From Chara braunii (Eukaryota; Streptophyta; Charophyceae; Charales; Characeae), in contig BFEA01000372.1 in NCBI GenBank assembly GCA_003427395.1, positions 275,734-296,195 of the forward strand: DNA of 20,462 nt, written 5' to 3'. Below are positions 1 through 8,803 of this stretch, in pieces (the stretch's first letter is position 1; each line of letters starts with the position of its first letter). Both the position numbers and the translations under genes were made by a program. The notes under the pieces were generated by a model. That model did no database searches, had not been told where the DNA came from, and saw only the letters and a program-made list of their open reading frames with translations.

Positions 1-54
1 AGTCAGCAAAAGTCAGCAAAAGTCAGCAAAAGTTAGCAAAAGTCAGCAAAAGCA
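1..54. repeat. 10-bp tandem repeat (AGTCAGCAAA)n
   Basis: Five head-to-tail copies of AGTCAGCAAA, the fourth with one C-to-T change, followed by a partial copy. The array touches the window edge and so probably continues to the left. It is not a known telomere motif. Confidence 0.9.
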
Positions 55-117
55 ACTTTTGACATTTGCATCGACTGAAAGCAAATGTCAAAATTCGACT
101 CAGGCAACCTGTTATAC

Positions 118-1174
118 TCCTCCCTCCTCTTTCCTTAGTCCTGTGCCATGTGGCAGTGTGGCACACAATGTCTTTTCTTCATCTCGTGGTTCTTATGATC
201 GTCCTTCTCCCTCCTCCTCATCTCTCCTGGTGCCATAGTGTGCGATATCCTTTTCTTGTTTCCGTCATTGTCATCATCCTCCCTCACCTTATTCCTCCTC
301 CATCGTCCTCGTCTCCCATAGCCCTCATCCTCCTTGTCTCCCTTAGTCCACGTCCCTCCTTTCTACTTTCTTCTCCCGTCGAGTTGCCACATTGTGCGCC
401 ACATGGCACACGGGCACACCATTTTATTTTCATCTTGTTCTGGTCCACGTCATTCTCTTCCTCCTCGTCTCCCCCCCCCTCTTCCTCCTCCTCCCTCCAT
501 CCTCCTGCCCACTCTCTCCTCCAATCGCCCGCCATGTGGCACACTGACACGTGATTCTTTTTTTCCTTGTTCTCGTGCTCGTCATCCTCTCCCCCTCCTT
601 CCGCCTCGTCTCCCCTCGTCGTCCTCCCTCCTTCCTCCGACTTCCTCCTCTGTCGTCCTCCTCCCTCAATCCAACTTCCTCCTATTTCCTGCTCCACCTT
701 CCTCCGACTTCCTCCTCTGTCGTCCTCCTCCCTCAATCCAACTTCCTCCTATTTCCTGCTCCGCCTTCCTCCTCCGTCGCATGCCACCTCGCACAACGGC
801 ACCCGATTTTTTTGTCTTGCTCTCGCACTCGCCATTCTCCTCCCCCTGCCCCCTCTTCCTTCCTCCTCATCTCCCCTTGTCCTCCTCCTTCCTTCTCCTT
901 CCTCCAACCTCAACTCCCCTCTCGTCACGTTCAACGTGCAATACCGACCCACAATCTTTTTTGTCATCTCAAACTCATCCACGCTATCTTCCTCCCTCGT
1001 CGTCCTCCTCTTCCACCTTTTTCCTCGTTTCTCCCCCGTCCTCCTTCCTCCTCCTCCCTCCTCTTGTTGCGCACCACGTGCCACATCGGCACGCGATTCG
1101 TATGCTATCTTGTTTTCGTCTTTCTCATTCTCCTCCATCCTCCTCCTTCCTCTTCCTTCCTCCTCGTCCTCCCC
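118..1174. repeat. Polypyrimidine minisatellite array, left part
   Basis: About 1 kb in which the plus strand is nearly all C and T (TCCTCCTCC-like). It is punctuated by a diverged core of about 60 bp: a GCCACGTGGCAC-like palindrome, then CACGTGATTCTTTTT-like sequence, then a CTTGTTCTCGTCCTCGTCATCCTC-like run. Cores begin near 143, 229, 398, 531, 782, 934 and 1069, at irregular spacings of about 85 to 250 bp. Long open frames on both strands here are an artefact of the low complexity (Ser/Pro/Leu or Glu/Arg/Gly only). The same array resumes at 2339. Confidence 0.8.
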
Positions 1175-1723
1175 TGTTGCATACTAGTGAATACTTCAAC
1201 AAGTATGAGCAGAACCAAAGATCAACCAATATAGGATGAGCATGTATGCAGCGGAAGTCTGATAAATGGACTGACTCACATAGACTGAACTCATACAGAT
1301 ATCACTCAACACACAAACAATCATGAGATGGTGGGGTCTGAGCCAATCATAGACGATGCTCAGGCCCCGTACAACCATACACAGATGAAAGGTGGGAGGA
1401 GAGACGAAGGAGGTGGGAGATGAAGGCAGCGCCAGATGTCACCGAGATAGAATCTAGGTCACCGATATGGTAGTCCAAAATGTCATCGAACAAGATCAAA
1501 ATGTCGTGGACAATAAGTCACCAATGTCGGAGGTACAGAGTCCTAATGTAACCGGTGTCCAATCTGTGATGCCGCCGAGTATCAATCCCAACAATCTCCA
1601 AGTCTCGAATCGGATAAGTACCACAGCCTCTTACCACCGAAGTCCAACACTGATCTCTGTCCAACTAGTATCAAGTCTCCAGTCTGAAGAAGAAGAAGAA
1701 GTCTGAAGAAGAAGAAGAAGAAG

Positions 1724-1754
<31 letters not shown>

Positions 1755-2333
1755 CTGAAGAGATGGCAGAGGAGGAGAGAGGTGAGGAGGAGGGGAGCCA
1801 GTGACTGTGGAGGGAGGAGAAAGACCTCACCCCCGAGTACCTCGCTCGCTGCAACTGACTGAAGCCGAATTCGGCTATGGCTGCCCGCTGCCTGGCTCCG
1901 TGCTCGCTGCTGCTGCTGCGGCACCTCCGAGCTGCGCTGAGAGTAGCGCAGCGTTACTGCTCCTCTAGAACCGAAACGGACTGGCGCTCACGCCGCGTCC
2001 AGTCGCTCGATGCCTCCAAGTGAGGCCGGCCGGTCTCTAAGTACCGGTATGGCAAAGGCCGGCCTCAATGCTGCGAGGCCTGGCCGTGACCTGAACCGAC
2101 AAGATCAGCGGTTCAGATCAGACCGGCGGGTGGCAGCCTCAAGAGCGCCGCCAGGCCCAAACGGTAATGTCGTTTGGGCCTGCCCGTCAGGTCTGGTCCA
2201 AAAATGTGGCCTACGGGCCAACCGGTGGGCCTGAATGGCGCTACCGGTCTAAAGGTCCGGCCTTGGGCCTGGACCGCCATCCGAACCCCTATCTGTCGGG
2301 CCTAACGGGGCCCGTGTGACATAGTATGTAACA
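1175..2333. mobile_element. Probable solo LTR (1,159 bp) with 5-bp target duplication
   Basis: The polypyrimidine array is interrupted by unrelated sequence that starts TGTTGCATACTA (1175-1186) and ends TAGTATGTAACA (2322-2333). These ends are inverted copies of each other with one mismatch. The insert is flanked on both sides by TCCCC (1170-1174 and 2334-2338), a perfect 5-bp target duplication, although the flanks are C-rich so a chance match is not excluded. TG...CA termini plus a 5-bp duplication are the signature of LTR retrotransposon integration. I see no gag or pol inside, so a solo LTR or a small non-autonomous element fits best. It contains a GAA microsatellite and a GC-rich section (about 1996-2320) with repeated ACCGGT and GGCC words. 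Orientation is undetermined; read on the minus strand it begins TGTTACATAC, which resembles gypsy LTRs. Confidence 0.7.
1686..1759. repeat. (GAA)n microsatellite
   Basis: A run of GAA triplets interrupted twice by GTCT, giving two nested blocks. It lies inside the 1175-2333 insertion. Long purine tracts of this type can form triplex DNA (known property, not shown here). Confidence 0.95.
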
Positions 2334-2338
2334 TCCCC

Positions 2339-2960
2339 CCTCCTCCTCCCTCATCCTCCCGCCCCCTTCCTCCTCTCTTGTCGCGTGCCACTTGGGTGAA
2401 CCCGCATGTGATTCTTTTTCATCCTGTACTCGTCCTCTTGTCCCTCCTCCNTCCTCCTCCTCCCCCCTCCCTCTTCCCCCTCCTTCCTCCTTCTCCTTCC
2501 TCCTTTCTCCTCTTTGCTCCTCCTTCCTCCCCTCTCTCCTCCCATCACATCCCACGTGGCCAACCATCACGCATTTTTCTCCTTCCATCTTGTTCTTGTC
2601 CTCGTCATCCTCTTCCTCCCTCCTCTTCCTTCCTCCTCGTCTCCCCTCGTCCTCCTCCCTCCTTATTCCTTCCTTCTCCTGTTCTCCTGTCACGTACCAC
2701 ATCGCAAACCCACACGTGATTCTTTGTCCTCTTGTTCTCATCCTCCTCCTCCTCCTCCTCCTCCTCCCTCCTCCTCCTTCCTCTTCGACTTCTCTCGCCC
2801 TCCTCCCTCCATTCTCCTCCTTCGTCCTCCGCCTTCCCCCTCCCTCCTCCCCTTCCCCCTCCCTCCTCGTCCTTCGTCCTCCCTCCCCTCTCCTCTTGTG
2901 GCGTGCCACGTGGCACAACATCGTGTGATTTCTTTACCCTCCCAATCCACGCTGCCTGTC
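2339..2960. repeat. Polypyrimidine minisatellite array, right part
   Basis: Continuation of the array at 118-1174, with cores near 2383, 2551, 2691 and 2903. The last core holds a perfect 14-bp palindrome, GTGCCACGTGGCAC (2903-2916), centred on CACGTG, the G-box/E-box core. Spacer sequence is TCC/CTCC rich. One ambiguous base is at 2451. Confidence 0.8.
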
Positions 2961-3439
2961 CCCTTTGGGTCCCCGACCTATATCCTCCTCCCATTTATGT
3001 TAGGACCCTCCTCGACATCTTCCTCCTCCACAACCTTCTTGATGCCAGCAGAGTTGCCCTGCACGCTTCACCCTATCGTGATGACTCTCCTTCTGCTTCC
3101 TCTGTCATCGCACCTCGCCCCGACCGACCAAATCCCCACTCTCATCCTCCTGACCCCGCATCCTCACGCTCCCCCCTCACCCTTCTCTAGCTATTCCAGC
3201 TACTCAAGCTTTTGAGGGCAACCTTCTCCTGCTTGAATGACCAGGCACTTGACCTCCCCCTAGTGTCCCTTCTCCCCCTGCCTCTCTGCATGTGCAGCAT
3301 ACTCTTCACATGCACAAAAGACAAAAAAAATATGGGTGTATCTTTCCACGGTCTAGCGGACGATTCATTCATTCTCATTTTGCACATTTGGGGAGTAGTG
3401 GAGCAAGGCCCTGTGAGTGGCATGGCGAGGCGCTACGAT
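2961..3439. other. Unassigned non-coding stretch
   Basis: C-rich sequence trailing off from the array. It has no reading frame with a recognisable domain and no clear repeat. A short A-run lies near 3325. Confidence 0.5.
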
Positions 3440-3591
3440 GGGCCTTTTTTTTAAGAGGGGGTGGGCACTGCCGACAACGGAAATCCTGACGTGTAGTTCT
3501 TCCCTCTCTGCAGAACTGCCGATATTTTCCGTGGGCCTTTTTTTTAAGAGGGGTTGGGCACTGCTGACAACAGAAATCCTGGTGTGTAGTT
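3440..3591. repeat. Two direct copies of a ~59-bp unit
   Basis: Copy A is 3440-3498 and copy B is 3533-3591. Both run GGGCCTTTTTTTTAAGAGGGG, then TGGGCACTGC, then GACAAC.GAAATCCTG, then GTGTAGTT, with only a few substitutions. A 34-bp spacer separates them. The function is not recognised. Confidence 0.85.
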
Positions 3592-3694
3592 CACTGTCGG
3601 GATTTTCCTTTCTCGAACGCTGCCCATAGGCAGAAGGCGGGCAAATCGCGACGGCTGTTTGAACGCAGCTGCCGTCGGGCTGTGTTCACACAGC

Positions 3695-3697
<3 letters not shown>

Positions 3698-3767
<70 letters not shown>

Positions 3768-3768
3768 N

Positions 3769-3850
<82 letters not shown>
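3698..3850. repeat. (CT)n microsatellite, ~153 bp
   Basis: Essentially uninterrupted CT dinucleotides with one ambiguous base at 3768, ending in a short GT run. Ser-Leu and Glu-Arg frames across it are meaningless. Confidence 0.97.
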
Positions 3851-3853
<3 letters not shown>

Positions 3854-3871
3854 GTGTGTGTGTCTGTGCCT

Positions 3872-4145
3872 GCGGTGCTGTGCCTGAAGATGCGGAGAGT
3901 TCCACCCACACTCGAACCAGAAAGGAAATAGGTGAGTCCCCTCGGTGTGCCAAAGTGCATCCTCCCTCCCTCACTCCCTCTCGCTCTCTCCCTCTCTCCC
4001 TCCCTCCCGCCTATCCTCCCTCTCTCTCTTAGCGCTGTGGTGAGCGAAAGGTGGGACCGATCCGTTCACACTCGGCCCCAACACCAAATAGGGGGGTTCA
4101 TCCGGCGTGCACGAAGTGCACCCCCTCTCTCTCTCCCATTCCCTC
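3872..4145. repeat. Diverged direct repeat (~100 bp units)
   Basis: The segment about 3872-3975 (CACACTCGAACC, then AAATAGG, then GTGCCAAAGTGCATCC) recurs in diverged form at about 4032-4140 (CACACTCGGCCC, AAATAGG, GTGCACGAAGTGCACCC). Each unit ends in a CCCTCCCTC tract. Confidence 0.6.
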
Positions 4146-4186
4146 CCTCCCTCCCTCCCTCCTTCCCTCCTACCTTCATCCACGTT

Positions 4187-4561
4187 TAGGGCTGCAACTC
4201 CATTTTCTTGTGAGGGTGCCGTGTTGCAAGTGGGAGAGAAGTTCAGAGAACTTTTGCACGGCCGCTATCGGAAGGAGTAGGCGGGTAGGTTGACATATTC
4301 TAGGGGAACGTTCATTGAAATGATGCAGGACTGGACCTGGACCCTACAGACCCCCTAGAACTGGACCTCTACGCCCCTAGAACTCCGTGAGTCCCCTAAG
4401 CCTACTGCCGGCCCCTGCAGGGGCCCGTGTGGGAATCCAGCATGCCACACTTTTCTTTTCTTTTTCTTTCCTTTCTGTTTTGCCAAATTCAAGCCACTTA
4501 CTTTTCCGAGAGAACATGATGTCAAAAAACAATTCAGTACGCGTGCAAAGAAACCCGGCTT
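4187..4561. other. Unassigned stretch with a 16-bp palindrome
   Basis: No coding signal is seen. A perfect palindrome GGCCCCTGCAGGGGCC lies at 4410-4425, preceded by repeated CCCCTAGAACT-like words (about 4350-4385). A T-rich run is near 4450-4480. Confidence 0.5.
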
Positions 4562-4705
4562 GACATCCAAAACAGCGAAGATAAAAAGGAAAAAACACAA
4601 AAAAACACGAAGAGATGTGTAAGAGACAACTCAGTTCCTTGGGTCTCGAACTGATACTCCACATTTCCGTCCAAAGCTGAGCACACAGATGCCCTGGGAA
4701 GAATC
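4562..4705 (-). pseudogene. Degenerate duplicate of the exon at 4938-5062
   Basis: About 140 bp here match 4859-5006 at perhaps 80 percent, in direct orientation. On the minus strand the frame still reads LPRASVCSALDGNVEYQFET, against LPRASVRSAFDGNVVYQFET in the other copy. The position matching the GTGAGT donor has lost two bases, so the splice site is gone, and the exon 5' part is replaced by microsatellite. The similarity continues into what would be intron (CTTCGCTGTTTTGGA), so genomic DNA was duplicated rather than a processed transcript. I do not recognise the protein family. Confidence 0.55.
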
Positions 4706-4858
4706 GTGCATACATGCATACATACAATCATGCATGTAGACATACATGCACACAATCACGCATGTAGACAGACAGACAGACATGCTTGCATGCATGCATG
4801 CATCCATCCCTCCATGCATCCATGCATACATACATACGTATTACGTACATACGTACAT
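4706..4858. repeat. CATG/CATA/GACA microsatellite
   Basis: A patchwork of CATACATG, CATGCATG, GACAGACA, CATCCATC and TACGTACA units lying exactly between the two copies of the duplicated segment. Confidence 0.9.
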
Positions 4859-4937
4859 GATGTCCAAAACAGCGAAGGAACAATAGGGGGGTGGGGGGGG
4901 GAACACGAAGAGAAGATGTGGAAGAGAAAAAACTCAC

Positions 4938-5062
4938 TGTTTCTTGGGTCTCAAACTGATACACAACGTTTCCGTCAAAAGCTGAGCGCACAGATGCCCT
5001 GGGAAGGTCATAGCCTTTTGCAGAAAGGGCATCATAATCCCCCACTATGTTCACTGGCTCTC
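4938..5062 (-). CDS. Possible internal exon of an unrecognised protein
   Basis: On the minus strand a 125-nt open segment is bounded by an acceptor-like TTGATCTGCAG (ending 5063) and a consensus donor GTGAGT (4937-4932). It would add two bases to an upstream codon and then 41 codons, ending in phase 0. The peptide contains NIVGDYDALSAKGYDLP and ends with DGNVVYQFETQET. Its composition is that of a folded protein and unlike the low-complexity frames nearby. I do not recognise a family and cannot point to neighbouring exons. The 3' part is duplicated at 4562-4705. Alternatives are a fragment of a gene captured by a transposon, or a chance frame. The gene identity and its full extent are unknown. 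Confidence 0.4.
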
Positions 5063-5371
5063 CTGCAGATCAAGGTTCGGAAAACTCGAAGTCATCAAAC
5101 CTATTGTCAGGCCCAAAGAAAAAGCCAAACCCTACCAGTCAACCACGAAATGTGTGACGGGCATGAGGCTGAGGGTGAGCCGAGGGAGAGGAGAGAGAGA
5201 GGGAGAGAGTGAGAGCACACACACACACTAGCTCACTCGACACGCCTGACTCGGACTGAGGGTCGGACGCAGACACAGTGGCAAGGCACAAAGTCGAAGT
5301 CTTGGATTCCGAATGCCGAAACAGCAAGTCACACTGAGTACAAGTACAGCAGCAGAAAACTGGTACGAGTG

Positions 5372-5626
5372 TTATGAACTTGGTTCTCTGACGATTTTCA
5401 CCGCCACTCACACAGACAGTCTCATACACGCCCATACATGCATAAGAGAAGGGGGGAGAGGAGAAAGAGTCCACACTGCACACAGATCAGAATCGGCAGC
5501 CGAAGACGGTTATGCACAGGTGGGGAGAAGACACAGTGTTTCTCACTCTCTGACAGTACTCCCAACAACCAATCACAAGAAAGAACCTGCGAGGATAACA
5601 ATTGGAATACACACTGATGAAGAGCC
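5372..5626 (+). repeat. Inverted repeat, left arm (~255 bp)
   Basis: This arm begins TTATGAACTTGG and ends CACTGATGAAGAGCCA. Its reverse complement recurs at 11792-12050, with mostly single-base differences and small indels (about 85-90 percent by eye). Similarity stops abruptly at both edges. The two arms bracket element 1. Because the copies are inverted they cannot be that element's LTR pair. A dispersed short repeat, or parts of two opposite copies of one element, are possible. Confidence 0.85.
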
Positions 5627-6372
5627 AATTAAACCAGATATCGTTACAGAGTTTGTCCCAGTATCTCGCCACTCTCAGAACCCCACACTCCACTCTCTAC
5701 CCTACACCCAGTTAGTAGCGCACAACCGAAACAGCCTCCCAGAGGCCAGCGCCAACCACCCAGATGAAGAACAGATCCTGCGTTGAGGTCTTCAGTGCCG
5801 ATGAACAACTCTGACGAAGAACCAGGCAGCTATGGCTGCCGCCACCCACAAACACTCAGTGAGGAGCCTCCACATAGCCTGGCCGAACGCAGATACCCCC
5901 AGGGTAGATGCGCTGAGGGTGCCCCAGCTCCGGCAACCTTCAGAAGGGCCAGCTATGGCTGTCGTCCAAGGCAAGGGTCTCAGGATGCCGCCTGCAGACA
6001 ATTGCCACCGCCAACTTGCTTGGCTTCTCCAAACACTGGGTCGTGAAAATGAACCGCCAAAAGTCCCAAACAGTCCTACCCTAGCCTACTTGTAGATTCT
6101 ACACTACTCTAGCCTAGGGGCTACCGGTACCGGTTCAGTTAGGGCCTACTCGGCCTCTACGAAACCGGTCCTACTGCTGCACTTAGGGCTCAGGGCCACT
6201 TAGGGCCGGTAACTACGCAGCCCCTACTGCTGTTAGTCCCAACTATTTTTAGAACAGCGGGCGGCCCTCAGTGCAAATCAAAAAAAAAACACAGCAAACC
6301 CCCACAGCGGTACACACACAACGGTACACTATACAACCTCGCAGTCAGTCTCGGCAGTCGAAATCAGCAAGC
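5627..6372. other. 3' flank of element 1, possible LTR remnant
   Basis: No supported gene. About 6110-6235 is rich in ACCGGT and AGGGCC words and shares GCTACCGGT with the 1175-2333 insertion (6120-6128 and 2240-2248). An A-run is at 6280-6290. If element 1 retains a 3' LTR it should lie here, reading on the minus strand from about 6370 downward, but I could not find a matching direct copy upstream of its gag. Confidence 0.4.
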
Positions 6373-6978
6373 TTACCCCCCCTGGGGAGCGAGGACCTTC
6401 GAGCTAGGGATGCAGACGAGGTGAACGGCGAGGAAGGTTGCCCTTCTGAGCCGCTTCATATCGTAAACAACTGACTTTGCTGTCTTGAGAAGTTCCCTTC
6501 GGTAGAACTATCTGTTCTCAGAAGGAGGCTGGATTGCGAACCTCACTAGATACTGCCGGTCGGGGCCTGTGCCCCACTCATCCTCAATCCACTCCACGTC
6601 ATATCCCTTGCCAGGGATCGGTGGACCAAATTGAGGGGGCCGGTCTGGGAATGCATCAGCTGAAGTGAATGGAAGCAGCTTAGATGCATGGAAAACTGGG
6701 TAGGTGCGCAGATGCAGCGGGATGTCAATGACATAGGATGGACCGAAGGGATCGGCGCCTACTGTATCTAAGACCTGCCATGGACCCAAGTAACGAGGCA
6801 ACAGCTTGGGGGAGATATCCTCCTCCCTCGACAACTCAAAACTGGCCACCCAAACATAATCACCAATGCGGATGGGGGAAGGCCGCCTGTGGCGATTGGC
6901 TTGCTCAATCATCGCCTTTTGGGCTTTGAAGAAGTTCACCCGTGCTCTTTCAACATCTATGCAGTAGCGTCTGGTGAA
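6373..6978 (-). pseudogene. pol: Element 1 integrase C-terminus with chromodomain-like tail
   Basis: The frame follows the TAG at 6979-6981. It carries the GPY/F-like module of gypsy integrases (KLLPRYLGPWQVLD, then YPVFHASKLLPF). It then has a tail, VEWIEDEWGTGPDRQYLVRF, that looks like the first strands of a chromodomain. A TAG at 6508-6510 ends the open frame. Past it the same frame stays open for 44 codons to TAA (6373-6375) and reads FYRRELLKTAKSVVYDM, which fits the closing helix of a chromodomain. I infer that the stop is secondary and the original pol ended at 6373. The chromodomain call is tentative, since several canonical aromatic residues are not obvious. Confidence 0.7.
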
Positions 6979-8070
6979 CTATATCGTGCCTGGTGTCAAG
7001 TCTGACTTAGCCTTATCGATGATATCATCGAGAGGCTATCGTGGTTCACGTCCCCAATGCAACCAGTATGGACTGAACCCAGTCGAGGAATGGACAGACA
7101 TGTTATAAACAAGTTGTGCCCGAGCCAAGTGGAGATCCCAGTCCTGCTGATCTGGAGAGATGACAGGACGCAGCAATTGCAATAAGACTTGGTTCATCAC
7201 TTTAGCCTGACCATTGGCTTCAGGATGACGACCAGAAGTCATGTCCAATCATGAGTGCAGATAGTCCTTACAGTAGGACTGCCACTCATCGCTGCAAAAT
7301 CGGGGGTCCCTATCACTGACTATAGAAGTGGGCGGCCCATGGTGTGTGACCCACCTCTCTGAGAAGGCTGCTCTCACAGCCGGAACTCTGGCCACTTCTG
7401 GCAAGGGGATGAACTGTGCGTATTTGGAGAACCTATCCACGCAAACCATAACCTGACGCATGCCACGAGGGGTGGTCTTGCCTAAATTTGTGAAGTCTAT
7501 CGACACAGATTCAGCAAGGCCATCAGGTATGGGTAAGGGTTTGAGCAGTCCCAGAGGAGGCCTACGCTGGACCTTATTCCTTTGCCATAGCTCGCAGGTT
7601 TCCACATAGCGCAACATATCACTCCGCATCTCCTTCCAGAAGAAGCGCTGCGACAGGGCTGCATATGACTTTAGGAACCCAAAATGTCCACGAGCGTCAT
7701 GACACTCTGACATCAATAGTGTCCTGAGCCGCTGGTCCTGGGGAATGCACAAGCGCTCCTCCCCCCTGTCGTAAGTGTACAGCAGATCTGAACTCTGAGC
7801 ATAGCCCGGTTCATAGTTAGGATCTGCTTGCAAATTCTTCACTATGGGCCCAAAAGTCGGGTCCTGAGGCAAAAGACGAGCAATGGTCTGACGGGTCTCC
7901 TCTCCAAAGGAGCGAGTGGAGGAGATCAATGCAAAAGAGTCAGGCCTACGAAAGAGGGCATCTGCTACCTTGTTGTGGCAGCCCTTCTTGTGTTTCAGTT
8001 CAAAGTCAAACATGTCTATGAACTGAATGTATCGTGCCAACTTATCATTCAACTCTCCCTGGGACTTCAT
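6979..8070 (-). pseudogene. pol: Element 1 RNase H end and integrase core
   Basis: The segment starts at the end of RNase H (HKKGCHNKVADALFRRPD). It continues with the integrase N-terminal zinc region HDARGHFG ... CELWQ, in which the second Cys of the usual C-x2-C is Trp. The DDE core follows: SIDFTN (first Asp), SDRDPRF (second Asp), then HPEANGQAKVMNQ, where Lys stands in place of the catalytic Glu of the family's GQ-T/A-E motif. In-frame stops are TGA at 7249-7251, TAG at 7036-7038 and TAG at 6979-6981. Integrase normally joins cDNA to host DNA in the nucleus. This copy cannot be active as it stands. Confidence 0.9.
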
Positions 8071-8803
8071 CCACTGTAAGGTGGAGTGATATGAGAAGAT
8101 TTTGATGTGTCTTCCCAGGAGAAAGTGCTTCCAATGTTTCAGGGCACAGACAAGAGCATATAGCTATTTCTCGTAGGTGGAGTCCTGGAGCTTTTGAGTT
8201 TTAATCTTCTTACTCGTAAACTCTACAGGTCGTAGACCATTCCCATCATCCTGCTGAAGAACTGCCCCAATGCCATACTAACTAGCGTCAGTGGTCAGCA
8301 TAAATGGCAGAGTGGGGTTAGGCAACTTCAGCACGGGTGCACGAGTCAAGGCCTTCTTGAGTCGTGTGAAGGCCAACTGACAGTGGAGGGACCAAAGAAA
8401 AGGAGTGTCTTTCTTTGTTAGGTTGGTCAGGGGTGCAGCCACTGCAGAGAAGTTCCTGACAAACTTTCTGTAGTAGGAGGCTAAACCCATGAAGGACCTG
8501 ACATCCCTCACAGTCTGTGGCTGTGGCCACTCCTGAATAGCAACTATCTTGGCTGCTTCAGGAGCCAGGCCACCTCCAGAGATTACATGACCCAGATAGA
8601 TGACAGAGGGAACTCCAAAAGAGGAGTTCTCCCTGTTGATCTTATACTGGTTGTCGTGTAACGACTGAAGGACCAAAGTCAAATGCTCTGCATGTTCCCT
8701 CGCAGTTCTGCTGAATACCAGGATATCATCCAGGTAGACAACCATGAACTTGTCTAGGTAAGGCCTGAAGATGCGGTGCATCTCTGTCTGGAAGGTACAT
8801 GGG
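8071..8803 (-). pseudogene. pol: Element 1 reverse transcriptase (palm/thumb) and RNase H
   Basis: This segment is offset by one base from the upstream RT frame. It carries [10 protein letters not shown], the catalytic [18 protein letters not shown] and FMGLASYYRKFVRNF (RT palm, thumb and connection), then the RNase H start LPFMLTTDAS. A TAG at 8278-8280 falls directly after DAS. Translation past it, YGIGAVLQQ and so on, is typical RNase H, and a second TAG lies at 8164-8166. The frame is otherwise continuous with the next segment. RT catalytic aspartates are intact, so the loss of function is due to stops and the indel. Confidence 0.92.

Noticed and set aside
1-54. Telomere repeat
   Set aside because: AGTCAGCAAA does not match TTTAGGG, TTAGGG or other known telomere units.
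66-1239. Several long open frames on both strands
   Set aside because: They lie in polypyrimidine repeats and encode only Ser/Pro/Leu or Glu/Arg/Gly runs, open because stop codons are rare in such sequence.
2289-3215. Overlapping long frames on both strands
   Set aside because: Same low-complexity artefact in the right half of the array; no domain is visible.
3544-4032. Ser-Leu and Arg-Glu repeat proteins
   Set aside because: Translation of the (CT)n microsatellite.
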